From assembly GCF_008693385.1 (NCBI RefSeq), contig NZ_CP044067.1, positions 868,001 to 932,000 of the forward strand: a stretch of DNA of 64,000 nt, read 5' to 3'. A model generated the notes under the pieces. It was not told where the DNA came from. It saw nothing but the letters and a program-made list of their open reading frames with translations, and did not search any database. Origin of the DNA: Cupriavidus pauculus (GTDB lineage: Bacteria; Pseudomonadota; Gammaproteobacteria; Burkholderiales; Burkholderiaceae). This document shows positions 8,742 to 16,840 of the stretch, in pieces (positions within the stretch are counted from its first letter, which is position 1; each line of letters begins with the position of its first letter). The position numbers and the translations under genes are program-made.

Positions 8742-9425
8742 CTATTTTTGTATGCCATCCGTACGGGACTCGAAGCTGTCCAGCCGCCGGCTCATGAACC
8801 GCTGGTTCGACACCAGCAGATGAACGGACATGAGCTGCTCGGCCAGGTCGCCATCATGCAGCTCGACCGCCATGGCGATATCGCGGTGGTGCTGCAGACT
8901 GCGTAGCAGGTCGTCGTATTCGTAGAGGAAGAACGAGCGTGTGATGATCGGCATATCGATCATGGTCTCGAGGATCGTCTTCAGCCGCTGGGACCCCGCG
9001 GCATCGAGAATCAAACGGTGGAATCGACTGTTCGCGGCCTGCACCGCCTCGATGCCGCGCTCGGAATCGCGCGCCCCTTCGATCGCGCCGGCCATCTCCT
9101 GATTGCATTGCTTCAGGCGCGCGACGGCGGACGCATCGGCCCGCTCCGCCGCCAGCCGTGCGGCAAAGGGTTCGAGGCGAATGCGCAGACGGAACATGTC
9201 CTCGATATCCCAGCGCGTGAACCCGGCGACGAACACACCGCGCCCGGCCTCCTGCACGGCAAGGCCGTCGTCGATCAGTCGCTTGAGGGCGGCGCGCACT
9301 GGCGTGCGGCTTACGCCGATGTCCTCGGCGATGTGCTCCTCCTTGAGCTGCGTGCCCGCCGTGTAGTGCCCCGCCACGATTCGCTTCTTCAGCACTTCGT
9401 AGGTCTGTTCGCTGCCTTTTTTCAT
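8742..9425 (-). CDS. GntR-family (FadR subfamily) transcriptional regulator
   Basis: 227-aa regulator with an N-terminal winged HTH (TQLKEEHIAEDIGVSRTPVR, about residues 31-50) and a C-terminal all-helical FCD effector domain; FCD domains usually bind a carboxylate through a metal site. I use the ATG at 9425 (MKKGSEQTYEVL); an in-frame start at 9545 would add 40 residues of low-complexity sequence unlike the family. It lies between the dehydrogenase/Bug operon downstream and the divergent RraA/Bug/amidohydrolase operon, and TGTAC-type repeats occur before both, so it probably represses both modules. Confidence 0.88.
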   Translation of the reverse strand: MKKGSEQTYEVLKKRIVAGHYTAGTQLKEEHIAEDIGVSRTPVRAALKRLIDDGLAVQEAGRGVFVAGFTRWDIEDMFRLRIRLEPFAARLAAERADASAVARLKQCNQEMAGAIEGARDSERGIEAVQAANSRFHRLILDAAGSQRLKTILETMIDMPIITRSFFLYEYDDLLRSLQHHRDIAMAVELHDGDLAEQLMSVHLLVSNQRFMSRRLDSFESRTDGIQK

Positions 9426-9553
9426 CACGTTTCTGATTTTCCTGACGCGAGTCTCGGGGTCACTCCCCACAGGACCGCATCGAGCGGCCCGCGCCGCAAT
9501 GCTACCAAATGCGGCGCGCTGCGCTGCGCGGCAAGTGGCGCGCACGGCGATGC

Positions 9554-9570
9554 TGTACTTTTTATGTACA
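9554..9570. promoter_or_regulatory. Inverted repeat TGTAC-N7-GTACA, candidate GntR operator
   Basis: A perfect 5+5 inverted repeat (TGTAC, TTTTTAT, GTACA) in the 298-bp region between the divergent GntR and RraA-family genes. Spacing and half-site resemble FadR-subfamily operators. The half-site GTAC recurs at 8632 and 9669. Binding is inferred. Confidence 0.45.
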
Positions 9571-9649
9571 CAAACCGCGTCGAGCCGATGCTACCACCGC
9601 ATTCACCCGCGCCTTTTTCCACGTTTACCCGCATCGAGACAACTTATCC

Positions 9650-9679
9650 TTGAACCAGATTGTTTTTATTTTGTACTAT
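9650..9679 (+). promoter_or_regulatory. Putative sigma-70 promoter of the RraA-family operon with overlapping TTTTGTAC
   Basis: TTGAAC at 9650-9655 and TACTAT at 9674-9679 are separated by 18 bp, each matching four of six consensus bases. The TTTTGTAC octamer at 9669-9676 overlaps the -10, which would let a bound repressor block polymerase. The start codon is 45 bp further on. Confidence 0.4.
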
Positions 9680-9723
9680 GCGCACATCGCCAGCACACAG
9701 CATTCACTTTGAACGGAGACGAC

Positions 9724-10365
9724 ATGTCCACCAGCGCGCAACAGATCGACCGCCTCAAGGCATTGGGCACCGCCACCATCCACGAAGCGCAGGGCCAGAA
9801 AGGCGCGCTCGATTCGGGGCTCAAGCCCCTGGACCCGACACGCCGCATGGCCGGCCCGGCGGTCACCGTGGATATCCGCCCCGGCGATAACCTGATGATT
9901 CACTACGCCCTGACCAAGACGAAGCCCGGTGACGTGCTCGTCGTCGACGCCAAGGGCTTTCTCGAAGCAGGTCCCTGGGGCGACATTCTGACCCTCGCCG
10001 CGCTCGAACTTGGCCTTGCGGGTCTTGTCGTGAACGGCTCGGTCCGCGATGGCAACGCCATCATCGAGATGGGTTTCCCCGTGTTCTGCCGTGGGCTGTC
10101 CATCAAGGGCACCGGCAAGAACCAGCCTGGCAAGGTCAACGTACCGTTGCACTTCGGCGGCACCCAGATCCATGCCGGCGACATCATCGTGGGCGACCGT
10201 GACGGTTTGGTGGTGGTCTCTCCCGATGAGGTCGAGAGCGTCATCGACAAGAGCATCGCGCGCGAGGAAAAAGAAGAAGCCATGCGCGTTGCACTGAAGG
10301 AAGGCAAGACGATGGTCGAACTGCTCAAGCTCGGTGAAACCCTGGAGCGCTTCGGCCTCCGTTGA
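9724..10365 (+). CDS. RraA-family aldolase / oxaloacetate decarboxylase-like protein
   Basis: 213-aa member of the RraA / HMG-aldolase fold (also seen in LigK-type 4-carboxy-4-hydroxy-2-oxoadipate aldolases). Key features are the loop LVVNGSVRDGNAIIEMGFPV near residues 101-120, holding the Arg-Asp pair that positions pyruvate and the divalent metal, and IIVGDRDGLVVVSPDEV further on. ATG at 9724 follows GGAGACGAC. It heads a plus-strand operon with a Bug receptor and an amidohydrolase. An aldol cleavage releasing pyruvate or oxaloacetate from a tricarboxylic intermediate fits the neighbours; a role as RNase E inhibitor is unlikely in this setting. Confidence 0.82.
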   Translation: MSTSAQQIDRLKALGTATIHEAQGQKGALDSGLKPLDPTRRMAGPAVTVDIRPGDNLMIHYALTKTKPGDVLVVDAKGFLEAGPWGDILTLAALELGLAGLVVNGSVRDGNAIIEMGFPVFCRGLSIKGTGKNQPGKVNVPLHFGGTQIHAGDIIVGDRDGLVVVSPDEVESVIDKSIAREEKEEAMRVALKEGKTMVELLKLGETLERFGLR

Positions 10366-10453
10366 CGTTGCCACGCGCCCCGCGGCGGGCGCGCCCTCTT
10401 GCATCCATCGAGCGCTCACAGAGGCGCCTTTCCCAACCATCACGGAGACATTC

Positions 10454-11413
10454 ATGCACATCCTGATGCGCATGCTGGTAGCGCTTGCCCTGAGCACGAC
10501 CGTATCGACTGCCGCGTACGCCGCGGAATACAACGGCCCTGTCCGCATCGTCGTACCATTCGCGGCGGGCGGCGCCACTGACGCGCTCGCTCGCCTGCTC
10601 GCGCCCGGCCTCGCCAGGGAGCTGGGCCACACGGTGGTCGTGGAAAACCGCCCGGGCGCGAGCGGCCAGATTGGCACCGCTTACGTCAAGAACGCACCGG
10701 CCGACGGCTCCGTGTACCTGCTTGCCCTCGACCACTCCGTCGTGATCGTCCCGTTGATCACACCGACGGCCGGGTATGACGCCCTGCGGGACTTCACGGC
10801 CCTCGGTACCGTCGCCCGCTTCCAGTGGGTGCTCTCCGTGCCGGCCACCAGCCCCGCCACGACGCTTCAGCAGTTCATGGCGCTCGCGAAGGACGACCCA
10901 GGCAAGCGCAACTACGGTGTGCCGCTGATGGGCGGAATGCCGGATCTCATCGGCAGCAGCGTCGGCAAAAAGGCAGGCGTTGCGATCGAAGCCATTCCTT
11001 TCAACGGGTCCGCGCTGATGATGCCGCAACTCATCGGAGGCCAACTCGCCTCTGGCGTGACCGGCTCTCCGGAAGCGGTCACCATGGCGCGCGCGAAGAA
11101 GGTGCGCCTGCTCGCGGTCACGGGCGACAACCGTTCTCAACTGCTACCCGAGGTCCCGACCTTCGCCGAAGCCGGCGTGCCGGGCCTGAACCTCAACAGC
11201 TTCAACGCGTTCTTCGCGCCGAAGAACCTGCCCGCGGCGATCGCGGACAAGTTCAACGTCGCCTTGCGCAAGACGCTTGCCGACCCGGACGTACGAAAGC
11301 AGGTCAGCGACATGTCGCTGGATCTGGTGGAGTCTTCGTCGATTCCTGACGCCAGATCCGAACTGGAACGCACCTACCGGTTCTGGAACACCACGGCGGC
11401 AGCCAGGCGCTAA
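10454..11413 (+). CDS. Bug-family tripartite tricarboxylate receptor, copy 2
   Basis: 319-aa periplasmic binding protein. Sec signal at about residues 1-23 (VSTAAYA), then VRIVVPFAAGGATDALARL, the Bug N-terminal motif, and a second-domain segment FAEAGVPGLNLNSFNAFFAP typical of the family. ATG at 10454 is preceded by ACGGAGACATTC. It lies between the RraA-family gene (88 bp upstream) and the amidohydrolase (29 bp downstream), so it likely supplies the substrate of that pathway. The ligand-contact region IPFNGSALMMPQLIGG differs from the usual YKG, suggesting a ligand different from copy 1. Ligand unknown. Confidence 0.9.
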   Translation: MHILMRMLVALALSTTVSTAAYAAEYNGPVRIVVPFAAGGATDALARLLAPGLARELGHTVVVENRPGASGQIGTAYVKNAPADGSVYLLALDHSVVIVPLITPTAGYDALRDFTALGTVARFQWVLSVPATSPATTLQQFMALAKDDPGKRNYGVPLMGGMPDLIGSSVGKKAGVAIEAIPFNGSALMMPQLIGGQLASGVTGSPEAVTMARAKKVRLLAVTGDNRSQLLPEVPTFAEAGVPGLNLNSFNAFFAPKNLPAAIADKFNVALRKTLADPDVRKQVSDMSLDLVESSSIPDARSELERTYRFWNTTAAARR

Positions 11414-11442
11414 GCCGCCTACGAACCAGGAGGCGTCACGCA

Positions 11443-12297
11443 ATGACGGACAGCGTTCCTCACTCGGCAGGTACTGACGCACCGGCGTTCGTCATGCCCG
11501 ACAACGCCTGTGACTGCCACATGCATATCTTCGACCCAGCGCTCCCCTTTGCGCGGAACGCGGTGCTGACGCATGGTGGCGCGACGCCAGCGCAATACGA
11601 ACGACTTCGCACGCGTCTTGGCACGCGCCGCAATGTGATCGTCCAGCCGTCGTCGTATGGTACCGACCACCGGGCCACGCTCGCGGCATTGCAGTATTTC
11701 GGTCCGTCGGCGCGCGGCGTGGCGGTGGTCACGCCGGACACTTCCGACCGCGAACTGGAACAGCTCGCCGCCGCCGGCGTGGTCGGCGCACGCCTCAATC
11801 TCGTTCAGAAGGGCGCGACCGACATCACGATGGCGAAGCCCCTGGCCGCACGGCTTCGCCGTCTTGGCTGGCATCTGCAGGTCCACATGCTGCCGGATGA
11901 CTTCCTGCAGGAAGTCGATCCCCTGCTGGGGCTTGGTGTCGACATCGTCGTCGATCATTTCGCCCGCGCCTGCACCGAACCGTCGCTAGCGCCACTGATG
12001 GCCCGGGCCGTCAACAAGCTGCTCGCCAGCGGCCACGGGTGGCTCAAGCTATCCGGTGCCTACATGGCGGTGCCCCACGGCAGCCCCGACCTGCATCGGC
12101 TCGACGATTTCGTCGCGAGCCTCGCCGACCGCTTCTCGTCGCGGCTCGTATGGGGTACCGACTGGCCGCATGCCACGGAGTCGGCCAAGCCCGACGATGC
12201 CGCACTCGTGAACCTGCTCTCGCGCTGGTTCCCGCAGCCGGTGCGGGACAGCATCCTCGCGACGAACCCTGCCCTGCTATACCGCTTCGACACGTAG
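11443..12297 (+). CDS. Amidohydrolase-2 family hydrolase (PDC hydrolase/LigI-like)
   Basis: 284-aa TIM-barrel metal-dependent hydrolase. Visible ligands are the HxH pair in CDCHMHIF (His 26, His 28), His 148 in LQVHML, His 172 in VDHFAR and Asp 240 in WGTDWPH. This pattern matches 2-pyrone-4,6-dicarboxylate lactonase and related lactonases and decarboxylases. It is the last gene of the RraA-Bug operon and overlaps the convergent chemoreceptor gene by 21 bp. With the RraA-type aldolase it recalls the lower protocatechuate 4,5-cleavage route, but no ring-cleavage dioxygenase is present, so the substrate is a guess. Confidence 0.82.
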   Translation: MTDSVPHSAGTDAPAFVMPDNACDCHMHIFDPALPFARNAVLTHGGATPAQYERLRTRLGTRRNVIVQPSSYGTDHRATLAALQYFGPSARGVAVVTPDTSDRELEQLAAAGVVGARLNLVQKGATDITMAKPLAARLRRLGWHLQVHMLPDDFLQEVDPLLGLGVDIVVDHFARACTEPSLAPLMARAVNKLLASGHGWLKLSGAYMAVPHGSPDLHRLDDFVASLADRFSSRLVWGTDWPHATESAKPDDAALVNLLSRWFPQPVRDSILATNPALLYRFDT

Positions 12298-13929
12298 CGC
12301 CCATCCCGGAGAAGACGCCCGGCCGCGAGTATCGGGACCTGTATTGGCATCCGCATCGGCACCCTGCGTCGCGCCCGCTTCGAGCTTGAATACCCTGACC
12401 GCTTCGGCCAGCGTGCGCGCCTGCTCCTGCATCGACTGCGTCGCCGCGGATGCCTGCTCCACCAGTGCGGCGTTCTGCTGGGTGACCTCGTCGATCTGCA
12501 CGATCGCGTGGTTCACCTGCTCGATCCCCGCGAACTGCTCACGCGTGGCTGTCGTGATCTCGCCCATGAGGTCCGTTACGCGCCTGACGCCCGAGACAAT
12601 CTCGTCCATCGTGACCCCCGCCTCCCCGACCAACCGATTGCCGTGATCGACCTCCGCCACGGAGTCGTCGATCAAGGTCTTGATCTCCTTCGCCGCGGCT
12701 GCCGATCGCTGGGCAAGCCCTCGCACCTCGCCCGCCACGACGGCAAATCCCCGCCCTTGCTCGCCGGCCCGCGCGGCTTCCACCGCCGCGTTCAGGGCCA
12801 GGATGTTGGTCTGGAACGCGATACCCTCGATGACGCCGATGATGTCCACGATTTTCCTGGAGGACGCATTGATCGATCCCATCGTTTCCACGACCTGCGA
12901 CACTACGGCCCCGCCCTTCATCGCGACGTCGGAGACCGTTACCGCCAACGCGTTAGCCTGCCTGGCGTTCTCGGCGTTCTGGCGAATCGTGCTGGTCAGC
13001 TCCTCGATCGACGCCGTCGTCTCTTCCAGCGAAGCAGCCTGCTCCTCGGTACGCGACGAAAGCTCGAGATTGCCCGCGGCGATCTGACTCGATGCCGTGG
13101 CAATGGTGTCGGTGCCGTTACGCACATCGCTCACGATCCGCGCCAGGCTCCCCTGCATGATTTCCATCGCATTCAGCAGGCTGTCTTCCGCCGACCCGCC
13201 TGCAGCGCGGATGGTGCTGGTCAGGTCGCCGGCCGCGATGCGGTGCGCAACCTCGACCGCATAGGCCGGCTCGCCGCCCAACTGCTTCCTGATGCTGCGC
13301 GAGATAACAAACGCCATGCCCAGCCCCAGGAGCACCGCCAGGCCGCCGAGGATCAGCACTTGCTGCTGCGATGCGCGCGACAGGCGAAGGATGTCTTCAC
13401 TCATGCTTGCACTACGCGCGGAGTGATGGGCGGTCATTTTCCCGATGGCGGCCACGTATGCGCTCAATGCCGGTTCCAGGCTCGTGCGCATCAGATTGCG
13501 GGCACTCGCTTCGTTGACGGCCTTTTCCTTGAATACGCGGTCCCGCGCGGCGATATACGCACTACGCTTCTCCGCGATCATGGCGAAGAAGTCGTGCTCC
13601 TCGGTCTCTTGCGCGAGGGACTCGAGCCGCTTCTGGATCTCGCTGATCCTGCTGCTGGTTTCCTTGATCTGCGCCTGAATCTGTTTCTGCCGCTCCGAAT
13701 CCGTAGTCTCCACGAGAATCATGGTTCGAGCGCCATTCACATTGGTGCTGGCGGCCCATTCGGATGCCAGGCGCTCCTTCACGAGCACGTCGTTCATCAT
13801 CGTGGAGATGTCCCCGGAGCTTGCATGCAGGCGCCACCACGCAATGCCGACGATGATCGCCAGCAGTACGAGTACAAAGAAGAACCCTGCCACCAACCGC
13901 GTACCGACCCGTGTGTCCGCCAATTTCAT
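12277..13929 (-). CDS. Methyl-accepting chemotaxis protein
   Basis: 550-aa chemoreceptor. TM1 at about residues 10-30, a periplasmic four-helix sensor rich in Glu/Lys heptads (about 35-185), TM2 near 190-210 ([20 protein letters not shown]), a HAMP linker, then the long signalling coiled coil with the hairpin tip [20 protein letters not shown] that contacts CheA/CheW. The ATG at 13929 has GAGGAG 7 nt upstream; a TTG one codon earlier is not needed. No NWETF-type CheR tether is seen at the C terminus. It is alone on its strand here, with no che genes nearby, and may report on the acids catabolised by the flanking operons. Confidence 0.93.
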   Translation of the reverse strand: MKLADTRVGTRLVAGFFFVLVLLAIIVGIAWWRLHASSGDISTMMNDVLVKERLASEWAASTNVNGARTMILVETTDSERQKQIQAQIKETSSRISEIQKRLESLAQETEEHDFFAMIAEKRSAYIAARDRVFKEKAVNEASARNLMRTSLEPALSAYVAAIGKMTAHHSARSASMSEDILRLSRASQQQVLILGGLAVLLGLGMAFVISRSIRKQLGGEPAYAVEVAHRIAAGDLTSTIRAAGGSAEDSLLNAMEIMQGSLARIVSDVRNGTDTIATASSQIAAGNLELSSRTEEQAASLEETTASIEELTSTIRQNAENARQANALAVTVSDVAMKGGAVVSQVVETMGSINASSRKIVDIIGVIEGIAFQTNILALNAAVEAARAGEQGRGFAVVAGEVRGLAQRSAAAAKEIKTLIDDSVAEVDHGNRLVGEAGVTMDEIVSGVRRVTDLMGEITTATREQFAGIEQVNHAIVQIDEVTQQNAALVEQASAATQSMQEQARTLAEAVRVFKLEAGATQGADADANTGPDTRGRASSPGWALRVEAV

Positions 13930-14088
13930 CAAATACTCCTCAGAGAGTCTCCGCTCGGAATGGACAGGGAGTTTCTGAGACTAGACCTTCTCGGATATAG
14001 GCGGGTCAATAGTTGTTTGCACCGATCAATTGACGCAGTGCACATGCCGTACGCTGCCGGGTTGTGGCGTCCCTCTCCTCGTGCCCCC

Positions 14089-15588
14089 TCACTTGACGCT
14101 TTCCATCGCGCCCGCCCGGGCGGCCTGGGCGTCCGCTATGAGGCGGTAGGCCGCATAGTATTTGAAGATGTTTCGCACATACGTCGTCGTTTCGATACCG
14201 ATGTTCTCGGCAACGACGATCTCCACGTTGTTGAACCACCGGTCCGGGTCCAGCCCGCGCTCCTTCGCTTCGGCGCGCATCTTCGAGATCTTCGCGGGTC
14301 CCGCGTTGTAGCTGGCGAAAGCAAAGAGCGACCGGTTGGTCCCCGAGAAGTGGGCGTCCGGGAAGTAACGCGTCATGAGCCGATCGAGATACTTGGCGCC
14401 GGCGTGGATATTCGACTCGGTGATCGTGATACTGCCCACGTTCAGCTCTTTGCCGGTGGCGGGCATGATCTGCATGATGCCGATGGCGCCGACGTGACTG
14501 CGCGCGTTCTGATTCAGCTGCGATTCCTGGAAGCCCTGTGCCGCCAGCATCAGAGGATCGAAGTCATACTGCTTGCCGTACTTCTCGAAGAGCGCGACGG
14601 TATCTCCGAAGCGCTTGATCTCCGCTGCGTTCGTGTTGTTGGAGATCTGCTTGATGACCTTCATGTACTGCTTGAGCCTGTACGCGGCAATCCCCTGTTT
14701 CTTGATGTAGTTGACGTAGAAGTCCGTGAGCACGGCATTGAGCTGCGGGCTGTTCTTGCGGAATGCCCAGCCGATATAGCCCGACTCCCTGACCGCCAGA
14801 TTCTCGTGCACCTTGATGTTTGGCAGAATCTGCGCCCACGTGCGTGCCTTCCAGTCATCGACGACCAGTATCTGCAACGTGCCCGCGTTCAGCATTTCCA
14901 GGGCGTCTTCGTCTTCCAGCGCCTCCGGCAGCGCCACCAGCCGAATCGGCGGTTTGCCGGCCTGCCGGAACCGATCGTTCAACGCCGTCAGGCTTTCATG
15001 GTAACTGCTGCTCGGGCGCACGTGCACGGTCTTGCCCGCGAGGTCGTCGAGTGCGTTGAGCACCGGCGATTTCGGCCCCGTGATCACGAGTTCCTGAACC
15101 GGTTTGCTATCTTTCGCGACGACGAAGTCGGCCTGCTTCGCGCGTGCGTCGGTCACGGTCAGATTGCCTGCCGCAATGTCGCCCAGCCCCGCGCTCAGGT
15201 CCGGCAGCAGACGCTCACGCGTGACGGGAATGATGAAGACGGTGATCGGCCGCTTGTCGAGCCGGCTGGCATAAGCCTTGTTGATATAGCGCTCGAAGTC
15301 GCGGACATTGTCCGCCGTGACACCGCGCTCCCGGCCCTTGTCATTGAAGTACAGGGTTCGGCTATAGGGGACCAGCACGCGAATGACGCGACGTTCCATC
15401 ATCGCGTCGAAATCGCCCTGCCATGGCTTGTTGGTCAGGCTGAGCTGGCGTGCGGGCGATTGCGGCCGCTGCGCGGCCGGGGGCTTGTCTTGCTGCGCTG
15501 CGGCGCGCGCCACGGTGAGCTCGCCGCAAAGGCCAGCCACTGCCACAATCAAGCTCGTGACCAATGAAGCGCAACGAATGGCGTGCAT
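14089..15588 (-). CDS. MltF-like lytic transglycosylase with SBP-type domain
   Basis: 499-aa exported protein. An N-terminal signal region (about 1-28) is followed by a Pro/Gln-rich linker, an extracellular solute-binding-protein domain (about 65-300, with VIRVLVPYSRTLYFNDKGRE), then an SLT transglycosylase domain (about 330-480) with catalytic Glu 355 in GFQESQLNQ and the motifs GAIGIMQIMPATG and FAFASYNAG. This is the MltF architecture, in which the binding-protein domain modulates peptidoglycan cleavage. No lipobox is evident, unlike some murein transglycosylases, so it may be soluble or N-terminally anchored. ATG at 15588 follows AGGGGGG. Confidence 0.88.
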   Translation of the reverse strand: MHAIRCASLVTSLIVAVAGLCGELTVARAAAQQDKPPAAQRPQSPARQLSLTNKPWQGDFDAMMERRVIRVLVPYSRTLYFNDKGRERGVTADNVRDFERYINKAYASRLDKRPITVFIIPVTRERLLPDLSAGLGDIAAGNLTVTDARAKQADFVVAKDSKPVQELVITGPKSPVLNALDDLAGKTVHVRPSSSYHESLTALNDRFRQAGKPPIRLVALPEALEDEDALEMLNAGTLQILVVDDWKARTWAQILPNIKVHENLAVRESGYIGWAFRKNSPQLNAVLTDFYVNYIKKQGIAAYRLKQYMKVIKQISNNTNAAEIKRFGDTVALFEKYGKQYDFDPLMLAAQGFQESQLNQNARSHVGAIGIMQIMPATGKELNVGSITITESNIHAGAKYLDRLMTRYFPDAHFSGTNRSLFAFASYNAGPAKISKMRAEAKERGLDPDRWFNNVEIVVAENIGIETTTYVRNIFKYYAAYRLIADAQAARAGAMESVK

Positions 15589-15696
15589 GTCGCCCCCCTG
15601 CTTTCAAGACTGGCTAGCCTGACTGTGTTGTAGTTGATTTCCCGGGGCCCGTTTGTACATTTTGCACGCGGGCCCGGCGGGCATCCCCCGCAGCCC

Positions 15697-16701
15697 TCAA
15701 CTCCGCAGGAATGCCAGCAGATCCTGATTCAGCTGGTCCTTGTGCGTTTCCGCCAAACCGTGCGGAGCGCCTTTGTAGATCTTCAGGGTCGCGTTCGGCA
15801 CCAGTTTCTTCGAGGCGCGGCCGCCGACGTCCAGCGGGACCATCTGGTCGTCGTCGCCGTGGACAATCAGCGTCGGCCTGTCGAACTTCTTCAGGTCCGC
15901 GGTGAAGTCGGTTTCCGAGAAGGCACGGACCGATTCGTAGGTGTTCTGCAATCCACCCATCATGCCCTGCATCCACCACGATTCGATCAGGCCCTGCGAC
16001 ACCTTCGCACCCGGGCGGTTGAACCCGTAGAACGGGCCGCTGGCAATGTCGCGGAACAGCTGGGAGCGATCGGCGATCATGCCCGCGCGGATCTTGTCGA
16101 AGACTTCGATCGGCACGCCGCCGGGGTTGGCGGGCGTCTTGACCATCAGCGGGGGCACCGCGGAGATCAGGCCGATGCGCGCCACGCGCGAGGTGCCGTG
16201 GCGGCCGATATAGCGCGCCACTTCGCCGCCGCCGGTCGAGAAGCCGACCGCGGTGACGTGCTTCAGGTCGAGCGTGTTGATGACCGTCGCCAGATCGTCG
16301 GCGTAGTGGTCCATGTCGTTGCCGTCCCACGGCTGGCTGGAGCGGCCGTGGCCGCGCCGGTCATGCGCGATGACGCGGAAGCCGTTCGCGGCGAGGAAGT
16401 ACGCCTGGCTTTCCCAGCTGTCCGAACACAGCGGCCAGCCATGGCTCAGCGTGACGACGGGACCGTTCTTCGGGCCCCAGTCCTTGTAGTAGAGATCGAC
16501 GCCATCGGCGGTCGTGATGGTGCTCGCGGTGCGCTTGGCGCCAGCCCCGACGAAGGCCACGCCCGCGGGCGGCGCAAAGCTGCCGCGTTCGGCTGCCATC
16601 GAGGCGGCAGGCACGACCGCCGCGATCATCGCGGCGGCGCTGCCCTTGATCAGATTCCGACGGTTCGCATCGTGCGACGGGGTGATGAGTTCAGGCTTCA
16701 A
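15697..16701 (-). CDS. Alpha/beta hydrolase (chloroperoxidase/esterase type) with Tat signal
   Basis: 334-aa alpha/beta hydrolase. Nucleophile Ser 155 in GFSTGGGE, the oxyanion region LSHGWP, the acid in HGDDDQMVP and the His in GAPHGLAE complete the triad. The sequence resembles non-haem chloroperoxidase-type esterases. The start is probably a TTG at 16701, since GGAG lies 8 nt upstream and the product then begins with a twin-arginine leader ([20 protein letters not shown]). An ATG-initiated version from 16833 would precede the leader with about 44 poorly conserved residues. The gene follows the autotransporter on the same strand after 139 bp. Physiological substrate unknown. Confidence 0.85.
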   Translation of the reverse strand: MKPELITPSHDANRRNLIKGSAAAMIAAVVPAASMAAERGSFAPPAGVAFVGAGAKRTASTITTADGVDLYYKDWGPKNGPVVTLSHGWPLCSDSWESQAYFLAANGFRVIAHDRRGHGRSSQPWDGNDMDHYADDLATVINTLDLKHVTAVGFSTGGGEVARYIGRHGTSRVARIGLISAVPPLMVKTPANPGGVPIEVFDKIRAGMIADRSQLFRDIASGPFYGFNRPGAKVSQGLIESWWMQGMMGGLQNTYESVRAFSETDFTADLKKFDRPTLIVHGDDDQMVPLDVGGRASKKLVPNATLKIYKGAPHGLAETHKDQLNQDLLAFLRS

Positions 16702-16840
16702 TTTGCATGCTCCGGGTGAGGATGGCACCAAGGTTGAACGGCGCTGAACGAATCGTAAAAGGGAGGTGGCTCCTGTCGGTAGCGCCGCGCGGATCGACAA
16801 ACCGTTGCCAGAAGCGCACCAATCCCCTGTCAACCCCGCC

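Noticed and set aside
9724..10365. RraA-family gene as a regulator of RNase E
   Set aside because: Its operon context (Bug receptor, amidohydrolase) favours the aldolase/decarboxylase branch of the fold.
12508..15567. Open frame of 1019 codons on the plus strand opposite the chemoreceptor and transglycosylase genes
   Set aside because: It spans two real minus-strand genes and the gap between them; the Arg/His-rich product has no motif. GC-rich third positions remove stops on the opposite strand.
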